A stretch of DNA of 64,000 bases from Arcicella gelida (GCF_034931025.1 NZ_JAYGIL010000024.1:1-64000), one strand, 5' to 3'. Shown: positions 44,560-53,377, counted from the stretch's first letter. Numbers and translations: made by a program. Notes: generated by a model from the sequence alone, not told the origin.

Positions 44560-44985
44560 ATGAAACAATTAACTTTATTACTCTTAGTAGTTCTATTTAC
44601 AATATCTGGCTGTAAAAAAGATGATGAACCTACGCCAGATTACACAAGTACTTTCGTTGGCACTTGGAAAGCCACCACTGTCGTTCAAGACGGACAAACT
44701 GTTAGTTTAATTGGCGACCCTGAATTTGCTTTATACTTAAAATTCAAAGCAACTGGTGTTAATAAAGTTAGTGCGATATTAAAAACAGTAATCGTTACTG
44801 ATACACTTGATTCAGAAAGTGCTGAACTTAATATTACAAAATCGGGAGATACTTTTAATCTTACTGAAGTAGGTACAACAAGTAGCCCGCAAAATGGATA
44901 TTTGAGATATACCCCTAGCAATGGAGAATTGAAATTTGGAAGTGTTGAGAATGGTAAAACGTCTGAATTCACTTTTAAGAAATAA
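44560..44985 (+). CDS. Lipocalin-like lipoprotein
   Basis: 141 residues. The lipobox LFTISGCKKD (C18) marks an envelope lipoprotein. The mature part (YTSTFVGTWKATTVVQDGQT, then alternating strands ending GKTSEFTFKK) has the G-T-W-K opening and strand spacing of Bacteroidota lipocalin-like lipoproteins. The ligand is unknown. It is followed by a strong bidirectional terminator. Confidence 0.78.
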   Translation: MKQLTLLLLVVLFTISGCKKDDEPTPDYTSTFVGTWKATTVVQDGQTVSLIGDPEFALYLKFKATGVNKVSAILKTVIVTDTLDSESAELNITKSGDTFNLTEVGTTSSPQNGYLRYTPSNGELKFGSVENGKTSEFTFKK

Positions 44986-44990
44986 AAAAT

Positions 44991-45023
44991 GCCATTGTTG
45001 ATACCCCAAACATCAACAATGGC
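44991..45023. terminator. Bidirectional terminator between convergent genes
   Basis: GCCATTGTTGAT (44991-45002) pairs exactly with ATCAACAATGGC (45012-45023); loop 9 nt, A-run before and A-rich after. It sits 6 bp after the lipocalin-like stop and 22 bp before the stop of the facing gene. Confidence 0.75.
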
Positions 45024-45044
45024 AAAACTATTCTTTAAACAATT

Positions 45045-45551
45045 CTAATTAAAAATCCAGCCAAATGAAATTGATGCCCATATTGGCACTTCCAATTCTG
45101 TACTTCCTTTGCTACTTACTTGGATTGGCGTTATTATACTAAATCGCCAAAAGTTTTGTTGATTAGCTGTTAAAACTTGATAGCCTATTTGAGGCATCAA
45201 TAATTCAAGTGGAATATCCTCATTATTGCCAACACCTTTATTGCTTTGATGGTTTTCATTAAAATCAATTCTGGTATAGCCTGCCCCAATAAACCAACGG
45301 TTATTTTTCCCTAAGGTAGTACTCAGCACTCCACTATTGGCAATATCATAAATTGGAAAATAAGGAGTTACGCCAATCTTTAAACTAATATAATGTTTTT
45401 CGACAGGAATATTATGCTGATAATAAAGACTGTAGTAAATATTATCCCCTCCCAATTCTATTCCGATTTGATTTTGTTTTAATGATTGTCCATTGGTAAA
45501 AAATGTTGAGAAGAGACAAATACATAAAGTAGGTATAAAAGCTAATTTCAT
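45045..45551 (-). CDS. Exported beta-rich hypothetical protein
   Basis: 168 residues. A signal peptide (MKLAFIPTLCICLFSTFFTNGQ) precedes amphipathic strands such as QNQIGIELGGDNIYYSLYYQ, HYISLKIGVTPYFPIYDI and RWFIGAGYTRIDF, ending in WASISFGWIFN. This looks like a small outer-membrane barrel (eight-strand class by size), of unknown function. TATCTTTG lies upstream on the minus strand (45584-45591). Confidence 0.7.
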   Translation of the reverse strand: MKLAFIPTLCICLFSTFFTNGQSLKQNQIGIELGGDNIYYSLYYQHNIPVEKHYISLKIGVTPYFPIYDIANSGVLSTTLGKNNRWFIGAGYTRIDFNENHQSNKGVGNNEDIPLELLMPQIGYQVLTANQQNFWRFSIITPIQVSSKGSTELEVPIWASISFGWIFN

Positions 45552-45583
45552 AGAAATGAGTTTAAGTTTGATAGATATAGCGG

Positions 45584-45591
45584 CAAAGATA
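45584..45591 (-). promoter_or_regulatory. Candidate -7 element of the 45045-45551 gene
   Basis: The minus strand reads TATCTTTG, an exact TAnnTTTG match 32 bp before the ATG at 45551. No TTTG box at 17-21 bp was found. Confidence 0.4.
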
Positions 45592-45763
45592 AAGTGTAGT
45601 TGGTATTATTTTGATAGGTAGGCTTTATCTTTTGCATAATACAAGTTGGAAACTCGTGTTACAGTTTAAATACTAAATAAAGAAAAAATCTGCCTATGAT
45701 AAGTTTTCTCTAATGAAATTCCCTTATTTTTATAAGAATCTAATTTCATTAACATCCTTCATC

Positions 45764-47122
45764 ATGAACAAATACGCTTTTACCTTTATTGCCTTACTTT
45801 TTGCTATTCATTCTCTTTTTGCACAGGATATTCCTAAAATTTTAGCGTTAAAAGACAGAGCTGTTCTGCAAGACCAATTACTAGAAGAACGCTTTAAGTC
45901 ACTCTTGCCTTCTTTGATGCGAAAGCAAGGTATTGATATGTGGCTAATTATTGCCCGTGAATACAACGAAGATCCTATCATCAAAACGATGCTTCCTTCT
46001 ACTTGGCTGAATGCTCGCCGAAGAACGATTCTGTTGATTTATGATAAAGGCGAAAAAGAAGGCTTGGAATGTTTAGCGGTAGCACGTTATAATGTAGGCA
46101 CAATTTTCAAATCTGCTTGGAAACCTGAAGAAGAACCAAACCAATGGAAACGTCTTTCAGCTTTGATTGAAGAAAGAAATCCTAAGAAAATTGCCATTGA
46201 TGTTTCTGAACAATATGCACATTCTGATGGACTTTCACATTCTGAACATGAGGCTTTGATAGAAAATTTATCACAGAAAAGTAAAGAAAAAATTGTTTCT
46301 AGTGAAAAACTAGCCGTTGGCTGGTTGGAAAGTAGAACACCTAGAGAAATAGCACTTTACGAAACTCTCGACCGTATTACGCATCAAATTATTGCAGAAG
46401 CTTTTTCTGATAAAGTAGTCGTTCCGGGTGTGACTACTACCGAAGATGTCGTTTGGTATTTGCGTGAAAGAGTAGCTGAACTAAAATTAGATACTTGGTT
46501 TCATCCAACAGTTGATGTCCAACGTCCAGACCCAGACAAAACGAATTGGCCTTACGACCGTCGCCCCGCAGAAGATGTGATTCTCCCCGGCGATTTACTT
46601 CATTGCGATTTTGGCATTACTTATCTTCGCTTAAATACTGATGTGCAAGAATTAGCTTACGTACTTCGTCCCGAAGAAAAAGAATTACCTGAGTATTTAC
46701 GAAAAGCCTTAGCCGCTGGCAACAAAGTACAAGATATTATGACGGGTTTCTTTAAAGTGGGGATGACGGGTAATCAGATTTTAGCACTTTCCCTTCGCAA
46801 AGCAGAGCAAGATGGTTTGGTGGCTCAAATTTATTCGCATCCAGTGGGCTATCACGGTCATGCAGCAGGTCCAGCCATTGGTATGTGGGATATGCAAGGT
46901 GGCGTGCCGGGCAATGGCGAATATCCTTTGAACGAAAATACTGCTTATGCCATTGAACTGAATGCAAAAGTAAAAATTCCAGAATGGGGAAATAAAGAAG
47001 TAAGAATCATGCTAGAAGAACAAGGACTTTTTATCAATGGAAAAGTACATTATATCGACGGGCGGCAAAAACAGATTTTAACCATTCCTAGAAGAAGTAC
47101 TATTCAACATTTAGGACAATAG
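45764..47122 (+). CDS. Exported M24-family metallopeptidase (Xaa-Pro aminopeptidase-like)
   Basis: 452 residues from the ATG at 45764, giving a signal peptide MNKYAFTFIALLFAIHSLFAQ. An upstream ATG at 45713 would add 17 residues in front of it. The creatinase-like N-domain is followed by a pita-bread C-domain with metal ligands D282 (HCDFG) and D293 (NTDVQ), the usual 11 apart, H364/H366 in GYHGHAAG, and later glutamates in AIELN and LEEQG. It probably cleaves an N-terminal residue before proline or acts as a dipeptidase in the periplasm. Octamer repeats follow its stop. Confidence 0.88.
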   Translation: MNKYAFTFIALLFAIHSLFAQDIPKILALKDRAVLQDQLLEERFKSLLPSLMRKQGIDMWLIIAREYNEDPIIKTMLPSTWLNARRRTILLIYDKGEKEGLECLAVARYNVGTIFKSAWKPEEEPNQWKRLSALIEERNPKKIAIDVSEQYAHSDGLSHSEHEALIENLSQKSKEKIVSSEKLAVGWLESRTPREIALYETLDRITHQIIAEAFSDKVVVPGVTTTEDVVWYLRERVAELKLDTWFHPTVDVQRPDPDKTNWPYDRRPAEDVILPGDLLHCDFGITYLRLNTDVQELAYVLRPEEKELPEYLRKALAAGNKVQDIMTGFFKVGMTGNQILALSLRKAEQDGLVAQIYSHPVGYHGHAAGPAIGMWDMQGGVPGNGEYPLNENTAYAIELNAKVKIPEWGNKEVRIMLEEQGLFINGKVHYIDGRQKQILTIPRRSTIQHLGQ

Positions 47123-47131
47123 ATTATTTAG

Positions 47132-47200
47132 TGATTGAGTGAGTTGTGAATTAGTGATTTTCTTAATTGTGAGTTAGCAAATAGTGAATTAGCGATTAGG
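47132..47200. repeat. 8-bp period repeats (TGAATTAG/TGAGTTAG family)
   Basis: Starting about 10 bp after the peptidase stop, words such as GTGATTGA, GTGAGTTG, TGAATTAG and TGAGTTAG follow each other. They match the words at 2282-2346 read on the minus strand. Further phrase-like repeats (AATCC/CAAATC) follow at about 47290-47330. Nothing coding is seen. Confidence 0.5.
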
Positions 47201-47376
47201 AATCTGCTTAAAAATTGGCACTTCGTAGCGGCAACTCTTGCTTTGCCGTTTCAGGTAAAATCAGAGAATTAATAGTTAGTAATTATTGATTAACTGAAAA
47301 TCCGAAATCCAACATCACAAATCCCAAATCAAAAAAACTGTCTGATTCCCGACATCCACCATTTCCCAATTCTCCG

Positions 47377-47384
47377 TAAGTTTG
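47377..47384 (+). promoter_or_regulatory. TAAGTTTG four bases before an ATG
   Basis: An exact TAnnTTTG octamer lies 4 bp upstream of the ATP-grasp ATG (47389). If it is the -7 element, transcription would begin at or near the start codon. No good -33 box is visible. Confidence 0.4.
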
Positions 47385-47388
47385 CAAC

Positions 47389-48414
47389 ATGAACAAATTA
47401 CAATTACCGCTCTGGCTCATTAAACTTACGCATTTTGAATATTGGACGTGGTGGATGTTTTACATTCCGCTTCTCCCCTATTGGTTGTATCAAGCCACTC
47501 GTACACGTTCACTTACTTTTTTTACCAATGCTGACCCTTGTATTGATTATGGCGGTTTCTTTGGCGAAAGTAAAATTGATATTCTAAAACAGATTCCTTC
47601 GGACTTTTTACCAACTTATTTCTTTGTAAAAAAAGAAACTTCATTAGCTATAATTCTTGAAAAGCTAAAAGAAAACAAGCTTGACTTTCCGATTATTTGT
47701 AAACCCAATGTAGGTGAAAGAGGCTCGCAAGTAGAAAAGATTATCGACAAAATTACGCTAGAAAAATACTTACAAAACCTTCAAGAGGATTTTATCATTC
47801 AAGAATTTATCACTTTTGAGATTGAATTGGGCGTACTCTATTATCGTTATCCCAATCAATCAAAAGGACAAGTAAGTTCGATTACACGGAAAGAGTTTTT
47901 GTCGGTAATAGGTGATGGAAAATCTAGTATTGAAGCATTAATGCAAGCCAATACTCGTGCTAGATTTCAGCTTGAAACGATGCGTTTACGTTTGGGAGAA
48001 AAGATTCATGAAGTAATTCCAGCAGGAGAAAAACGATTATTAGAACCGATAGGGAATCATTGCAGAGGCACAAAATTCTTAGATAACAATTTCTTAATCA
48101 ATGAAAAACTAAATCAAGTATTTGATAAAATTGCTTTGCCAATTGAGGGTTTTCATTATGGAAGATTCGATATGAAAGTAAAGTCAATCGAAGATTTATA
48201 TGAAGGAAAAAATATCCGAATCATGGAATTGAACGGAGTAAGTTCTGAACCGGGACATATCTACGACCCGAAAAACACCGTTTGGAATGCCTACAGAGAT
48301 TTAGCTCATCATTGGAAAATCATTGCAGATATTTCTATTCAGCAACAACAAAAAGGCATCATGCCGATTGAAACCAAAATCATTTGGCAAGTAGCTCGTG
48401 AACATTTTGCGTAA
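47389..48414 (+). CDS. Uncharacterised ATP-grasp protein
   Basis: 341 residues. The N-terminus is tryptophan/tyrosine-rich and hydrophobic (HFEYWTWWMFYIPLLPYW, then LTFFTNADPCIDYGGFFGES), possibly membrane-associating. The rest is an ATP-grasp ligase: PIICKPNVGERGSQVEKI (phosphate-binding and lysine strand), EDFIIQEFI, FDMKVKSI and a metal-binding IRIMELNGVSSEPG. D-alanine ligase annotations exist for such proteins, but the substrate is not established. The 21-bp array starts about 10 bp past its stop. Confidence 0.82.
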   Translation: MNKLQLPLWLIKLTHFEYWTWWMFYIPLLPYWLYQATRTRSLTFFTNADPCIDYGGFFGESKIDILKQIPSDFLPTYFFVKKETSLAIILEKLKENKLDFPIICKPNVGERGSQVEKIIDKITLEKYLQNLQEDFIIQEFITFEIELGVLYYRYPNQSKGQVSSITRKEFLSVIGDGKSSIEALMQANTRARFQLETMRLRLGEKIHEVIPAGEKRLLEPIGNHCRGTKFLDNNFLINEKLNQVFDKIALPIEGFHYGRFDMKVKSIEDLYEGKNIRIMELNGVSSEPGHIYDPKNTVWNAYRDLAHHWKIIADISIQQQQKGIMPIETKIIWQVAREHFA

Positions 48415-48423
48415 AGATATTTT

Positions 48424-48675
48424 ATCTCTCGCATGAGATAAAATAATATTCCGAAGACTTCAAATATCTCGTCGATGACAGATAATATCTCTCAAGAATC
48501 ACTTTTTATCTCTTCCATGACACAAAACATCTCATCAGAAACATATTTTATCTCTCGCATCAGATAAAACAATACTCCGAAGACATAAAATATCTCTTCG
48601 ATGACACAAAACATCTCATCCGAGACATATTTTATCACTTGCATCAGATAAAATATGTTTCGTAAACGTCTTTTT
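48424..48675. repeat. 21-bp phased dyad array C (12 units)
   Basis: Twelve contiguous 21-bp units start at 48424 and every 21 bp to 48655. The first is ATCTC TCGCAT GAGAT AAAAT: perfect 5-bp arms, 6-nt loop, A-rich spacer. Units 5-6-7 resemble 9-10-11 (84-bp shift) and 1-2 resemble 7-8 (126-bp shift). All forward frames I read contain stops. It fills most of the gap between the ATP-grasp and helicase genes. Confidence 0.85.
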
Positions 48676-48740
48676 CAGACAAGCCTTTTCACCCAGTTCT
48701 TCAAAAATCCATTAAGCCCAATTAAACAGATATTTTGTTT

Positions 48741-48748
48741 TACCTTTG
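48741..48748 (+). promoter_or_regulatory. TACCTTTG four bases before an ATG
   Basis: An exact TAnnTTTG octamer 4 bp upstream of the helicase ATG (48753), the same spacing as at 47377. No clear TTTG -33 box was found at 17-21 bp. Confidence 0.4.
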
Positions 48749-48752
48749 TGCT

Positions 48753-50075
48753 ATGGAAACCAATCAAACAACAGCACAAATCCTTCAAAACTTAGGGATT
48801 GAAACTTTAAATCCGATGCAAGAAGCGGCTTTAAAAGCCATTTCAGAAGACAGCAACGTACTTTTAATTTCTCCTACAGGTTCAGGAAAAACCATTGGTT
48901 TTTTATTGCCGATTCTACAATTATTAAAGCCCGATGTACCTTTTGTACAGTGTTTAATTCTTACGCCTTCTCGTGAATTGGCTTCGCAAATCGAACAAGT
49001 TTGGAAGAAAATGTCCACAGGTTATAAAGTAAATGTATGTTATGGCGGACATGATGTTGCTACTGAAATCAAAAATCTAAGCAACCCTCCAGCAGTACTT
49101 ATCGGTACACCTGGACGAATTGCCGACCATATTACTCGTAGGTCTTTTAATTTGGATGGTATCAAAACTTTGGTATTGGATGAATTCGATAAATCTTTAG
49201 ATTTAGGTTTTCATGACCAAATGTCATTTATCATTGGCGGTTTACGCAAACTCAACAAAAGAGTATTAGTTTCTGCTACAAAAGGCATTAAAATTCCAGA
49301 ATTTACAGGCGTTTCTTCGCCAACTTTATTGAATTTTATTCCAGAAGATAAAGTAGCAGAAGGCTTAGTAATGAAAGTAGTGATTTCAGAACAAAAAGAT
49401 AAAATAGATGCTTTGTTCAACTTACTTTGCTCTTTAAATTCTGAATCTGCTATCATTTTCCTGAACCACAGAGATGCCGCAGAACGTACTTGTGAACTAT
49501 TGCAAGACATGGGCATTTATGCGATTTTCTATCATGGCGGAATGGACCAAGACGACCGAGAACGAGCGTTGATTCAGTTCAGAAATGGAAGTGTTCGTTA
49601 TTTGGTCACGACAGATTTGGCAGCTCGTGGTTTGGATATTCCAGAAATGAAGCACGTAATTCATTATCATTTGCCATTGCAAGCCCACGAATTTATTCAT
49701 AGAAACGGTAGAACGGCACGTATGAATGCACAAGGAACTTCGTATTTAATTTTCCAACGCAACGAACATCGTCCAGCTTATGTAGATGATAATTTAGAAG
49801 AATTGGAGTTATCAGAAAATAATCCTTTGCCAAAGCCACCAGATTTTTTAACGATTTACATCAGCGGAGGCAAGAAAAATAAATTGAATAAAGTTGATAT
49901 TGTAGGTTTCTTTTCACAAAAAGGCAAACTCGAAAAAGGTGATTTAGGACTAATAGAAGTAAAAGATTTCACTTCATTCGCCGCCGTAAAAAAAGAAAAA
50001 GTAAAAGAATTACTCCAAACCATTCGTGATGAAAAAATGAAAGGGAAGAAGTATAAAATTGAAGTGGCGAGATAG
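48753..50075 (+). CDS. DEAD-box RNA helicase with DbpA-like RNA-binding domain
   Basis: 440 residues from the ATG at 48753; an upstream in-frame start at 48735 would add only MFYLCA. Q-motif GIETLNPMQEAAL, Walker A ISPTGSGKT, PSRELA, the Walker B as LVLDEFDKS (DEFD, not DEAD), SATKG, and the second RecA lobe with DLAARGLDIP and HRNGRTARM are present. The C-terminal 75 residues (FLTIYISGGKKNKLNKVDI onward) look like the DbpA RNA-binding domain, which in E. coli binds 23S rRNA hairpin 92. A role in ribosome assembly is therefore likely. Confidence 0.93.
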   Translation: METNQTTAQILQNLGIETLNPMQEAALKAISEDSNVLLISPTGSGKTIGFLLPILQLLKPDVPFVQCLILTPSRELASQIEQVWKKMSTGYKVNVCYGGHDVATEIKNLSNPPAVLIGTPGRIADHITRRSFNLDGIKTLVLDEFDKSLDLGFHDQMSFIIGGLRKLNKRVLVSATKGIKIPEFTGVSSPTLLNFIPEDKVAEGLVMKVVISEQKDKIDALFNLLCSLNSESAIIFLNHRDAAERTCELLQDMGIYAIFYHGGMDQDDRERALIQFRNGSVRYLVTTDLAARGLDIPEMKHVIHYHLPLQAHEFIHRNGRTARMNAQGTSYLIFQRNEHRPAYVDDNLEELELSENNPLPKPPDFLTIYISGGKKNKLNKVDIVGFFSQKGKLEKGDLGLIEVKDFTSFAAVKKEKVKELLQTIRDEKMKGKKYKIEVAR

Positions 50076-50094
50076 GTTTTTTTAAGTGGATTTG

Positions 50095-50180
50095 TGGAAT
50101 TTAGGACTGGGGGACTTTAGGAAAAGAAAATAAAGTTTTCGAGAAGTCTTCCAATCCTAAAGTCTTAAAGTCCAATTTCT
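50095..50180. repeat. Phrase-like GACTTTAGGA repeats
   Basis: The 134-bp gap between the helicase and the radical SAM gene carries AGGACTGGGGGACTTTAGG and its complement-like GTCTTCCAATCCTAAAGTC, partly inverted. The words match those at 2083-2275. Confidence 0.45.
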
Positions 50181-50209
50181 TTTAGTCCTTCCCCAAAATT
50201 AACCAACCA

Positions 50210-52411
50210 TTGAACACTCAAAAAGTCTTTCTAATAACCCCGCCGTTTACGCAACTGAATACGCCGTATCCAGCTACGGCTTATATCAAGGGGTTTTTGA
50301 ATACTAAAAATATACTTTCCTATCAGGCTGATTTGGGAATTGAAGTAATTTTAAGCCTTTTTTCTAAAGAAGGTCTTCTAAATTTATTTGCCCAAATTGA
50401 AAGTCAGGAACAAGAATTATCAGAAAATGCCCAAAGAATTGTAGCCCTCAAAGAACATTATATTCACACGATTGATGCGGTGATGCTTTTCTTACAAGGC
50501 AAAAATCCTACTTTATCGCATCTGATTTGTCAAGAAGATTTTTTGCCAGAAGCCAGTCGCTTTGCTCAATTAGAAGAATTAGAATGGGCTTTTGGAACGA
50601 TGGGAACGCAAGACAAAGCCAAGCACTTTGCTACGCTTTATCTCGAAGATATTTCTGATTTGATTGTTGAATGTGTGGATTCACATTTTGGTTTTAGTCG
50701 CTATGCCGAGCGTTTGGGGCGTTCTGCTAATAGTTTTGATGAACTTCATGAAGCTTTATCGCAAGATTATACTTTCATTGATGAATTACTCATCAAGATT
50801 CTAGCATCTAAAATGCAGGAAGTAAATCCTACTTTGGTAGCGATTACTGTTCCTTTTCCCGGCAATTTATACAGTGCTTTTCGTTGCGGACAATGGATAA
50901 AAAAACACTTTCCAGCTGTAAAAGTAGCGATGGGCGGAGGTTTCCCAAACACTGAATTACGTTCACTTTCGGATGAAAGAGTATTTGAGTTTTTTGATTT
51001 TATCACTTTAGATGATGGTGAAGCTCCGCTCGAAAATTTGCTTGAACATTTGGAGGGAAAGCGAAAACTTGAAGAATTAAAACGTACTTTTACTTTGGTA
51101 GATAAACAAGTAAAGTACATCAACCATAGCCAAACGCACGATTATAAACAGTCGGCAGTAGGTACGCCTGATTATGCAGATTTGCCTTTAGACCATTACA
51201 TTTCTGTCATTGAAATCGTCAATCCGATGCACAGAATGTGGAGTGATGGACGTTGGAATAAGCTCACGATGGCACATGGTTGCTATTGGGGCAAATGTAC
51301 TTTTTGTGATATTTCTTTAGATTATATCAAACTTTACGAACCGATTTCTGCCAAAATTCTTTGTGATAGAATGGAAGAAATGATGGCTCAGACAGGACAG
51401 AATGGTTTTCATTTTGTGGATGAAGCCGCTCCGCCAGCGTTGATGCGTTCCTTGGCTTTAGAAATTATCAGAAGAAAACTGACTGTTACTTGGTGGACAA
51501 ATATTCGTTTTGAAAAAAGTTTTACCGCAGATTTATGTTTATTACTGAAAGCGTCGGGTTGTATAGCCGTTTCTGGTGGTTTGGAAGTAGCTTCTGACAG
51601 ACTTTTAGAACTAATCCAAAAAGGCGTAACAGTAGCACAAGTAGCAAGAGTAACCCGCAATTTTACCGAAGCAGGCATTATGGTGCATTCATATTTAATG
51701 TATGGATTTCCCACACAAACAGCTCAGGAAACGATTGATTCTTTGGAAATGGTACGCCAAATGTTTGAATTAGGGATTTTGCAATCAGGCTTTTGGCATC
51801 AATTTGCGATGACAGCTCATAGTCCCGTCGGGATGTATCCAGAACAATTTAAAGTACAAAAAGAAAGTGCTAAAATTGGTACTTTTGCCAATAACGATAT
51901 TTTTCACCTTGACCCAACAGGAACTGACCATAGTTTATTTAGCGATAGTTTAAAGAAATCACTCTTCAATTTTATGCACGGAATTGGCTTTGATATGAAC
52001 CTGAGCCAGTGGTTTGATTTTAAAGTACCTAAAACAAAAATTCCAAGAAATTATATTGAGCAAGCCATCAATCGGGAAGATGATTATAGTTTAAAACCAA
52101 GCAGTAAAATAGTTTGGTTGGGAACAAAACCGTTTACGAAACTGATTACTAAAAATCAAAAAGGAAGAGTATTGAATCTGCTCAACTTATCTTTTCACGA
52201 TAAAAAAGAAAGTTTCAGTATTTCTGTCGAACAAAAACAGGGCGAATGGTTAGTTGAAATTTTAAAAGAAATTTCAGTTTCAAATAACAAAGTTTATACT
52301 TTTCAAGATATAAAAACACATTACGAAAAAGCTGGATTAGAAGATTTTGAATTATTTTGGTTCAATAAACCCGTGAATAATTTGCAAGATTTTGGTTTGT
52401 TAACACTTTAA
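50210..52411 (+). CDS. B12-binding radical SAM enzyme
   Basis: 733 residues. The N-terminal part reads KVFLITPPFTQLNTPYPATA, with a cobalamin-binding-like region through VNPTLVAITVPFPGNLYSAF and VKVAMGGGFPN. The radical SAM core begins at CYWGKCTFCD: C358, C363, C366, i.e. C-x4-C-x2-C rather than the usual C-x3-C-x2-C. Later segments (FHFVDEAAPP, TVTWWTNIRF, VSGGLEVASDRLLELI, HSYLMYGFPTQTAQET) fit the TIM barrel. The start is TTG at 50210. The reaction is unknown; B12 radical SAM enzymes often methylate or rearrange. A UbiA-type gene follows after 79 bp. Confidence 0.88.
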   Translation: MNTQKVFLITPPFTQLNTPYPATAYIKGFLNTKNILSYQADLGIEVILSLFSKEGLLNLFAQIESQEQELSENAQRIVALKEHYIHTIDAVMLFLQGKNPTLSHLICQEDFLPEASRFAQLEELEWAFGTMGTQDKAKHFATLYLEDISDLIVECVDSHFGFSRYAERLGRSANSFDELHEALSQDYTFIDELLIKILASKMQEVNPTLVAITVPFPGNLYSAFRCGQWIKKHFPAVKVAMGGGFPNTELRSLSDERVFEFFDFITLDDGEAPLENLLEHLEGKRKLEELKRTFTLVDKQVKYINHSQTHDYKQSAVGTPDYADLPLDHYISVIEIVNPMHRMWSDGRWNKLTMAHGCYWGKCTFCDISLDYIKLYEPISAKILCDRMEEMMAQTGQNGFHFVDEAAPPALMRSLALEIIRRKLTVTWWTNIRFEKSFTADLCLLLKASGCIAVSGGLEVASDRLLELIQKGVTVAQVARVTRNFTEAGIMVHSYLMYGFPTQTAQETIDSLEMVRQMFELGILQSGFWHQFAMTAHSPVGMYPEQFKVQKESAKIGTFANNDIFHLDPTGTDHSLFSDSLKKSLFNFMHGIGFDMNLSQWFDFKVPKTKIPRNYIEQAINREDDYSLKPSSKIVWLGTKPFTKLITKNQKGRVLNLLNLSFHDKKESFSISVEQKQGEWLVEILKEISVSNNKVYTFQDIKTHYEKAGLEDFELFWFNKPVNNLQDFGLLTL

Positions 52412-52490
52412 TTTGAAAATTTGAAGATGTGCTAATTTGAAAATAGATATTTCCAATGTCTTTACTTTAAAATATACGAGAAATTAAACC

Positions 52491-53345
52491 TTGAAATTCA
52501 TTCATTTTTTAATCAATACCAATATTTATATTTCGTTAGCCGCTGTGGCTTTAACGGTAGAGACACAATTGCAATTAGGGATGCCTCCGCAATGGCATCC
52601 TTATTTATTCATCATCTTTTTTGCTACGCTGTTCGACTATAATTTGCATCGACTCGTTACAGTTCTAACTAATAAAGAAGCATTGAATAGTGATAAACAT
52701 AAATGGTTAAAAGAGTATTTGAAACTATTTTATGCTTTGGTAGGATTTTCGGTAATTGGCTTTATTGTTGCCGTTTGTTTAGCCAAGAAAGAAGTATTAA
52801 TTACGCTTTCTCCTTTTGCTTTAATTACGTTTTTTTATTCTTTGCCCATCTTTAAAAATCAAAAGTATTTATTCAGATTAAGAGAAATTCCTTTTTTGAA
52901 AATCTTTCTAATTTCTATTGTTTGGTCGGCTACAACGATTATTTTGCCAATTGTTCAATCAGGGAAAAGCATTGATTTTGTTCACGTTGGACTGATGCTA
53001 TTAGAAAGGTTTTTATTCGTTTTTGCCATAACGATTCCATTTGATATTCGGGATATGCGAGGCGATGAACAATCTGGTCTCAAAACAATTCCATTGATAA
53101 TTGGTGTTAAAAAATCTATGGTTTTAGCCAATGTTTTAACAATGCTGTTTCTGATTATCAGTCTTCTGCATTATTACGATTCTGCTTCCTTCATTTTACT
53201 TGCTTTTGTACTTTCAGCAATCAGTACTTTGTTCTTTTTAAACAGTAAAAGCCTTCAAAAATGGTCGTTTTATCATTATGGAATTTTGGACGGAACGATG
53301 CTTTTGCAGGGAATTTTGGTATGGATTTGTTACCTTATGAATTGA
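52491..53345 (+). CDS. UbiA-family prenyltransferase-like membrane protein
   Basis: 284 residues, about eight membrane helices. The two aspartate-rich segments of the UbiA superfamily appear as FDYNLHR (near 47) and as DIRDMRGDEQSGLKTIPLII (near 186-205), the second being the closer match to the D-x-x-D-x-x-x-D consensus. Members transfer prenyl or similar groups to aromatic or lipid acceptors. The start is TTG at 52491. It follows the B12 radical SAM gene, so the two may act on one lipid-like product; this is only an inference from position. Confidence 0.8.
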   Translation: MKFIHFLINTNIYISLAAVALTVETQLQLGMPPQWHPYLFIIFFATLFDYNLHRLVTVLTNKEALNSDKHKWLKEYLKLFYALVGFSVIGFIVAVCLAKKEVLITLSPFALITFFYSLPIFKNQKYLFRLREIPFLKIFLISIVWSATTIILPIVQSGKSIDFVHVGLMLLERFLFVFAITIPFDIRDMRGDEQSGLKTIPLIIGVKKSMVLANVLTMLFLIISLLHYYDSASFILLAFVLSAISTLFFLNSKSLQKWSFYHYGILDGTMLLQGILVWICYLMN

Positions 53346-53377
53346 GATTTGAACTGTGAAAGGATTTTTAGTAATTT

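Noticed and set aside
48424..48675. CRISPR array
   Set aside because: Units are contiguous without unique spacers of constant length, the repeats drift in sequence, and no cas gene is nearby.
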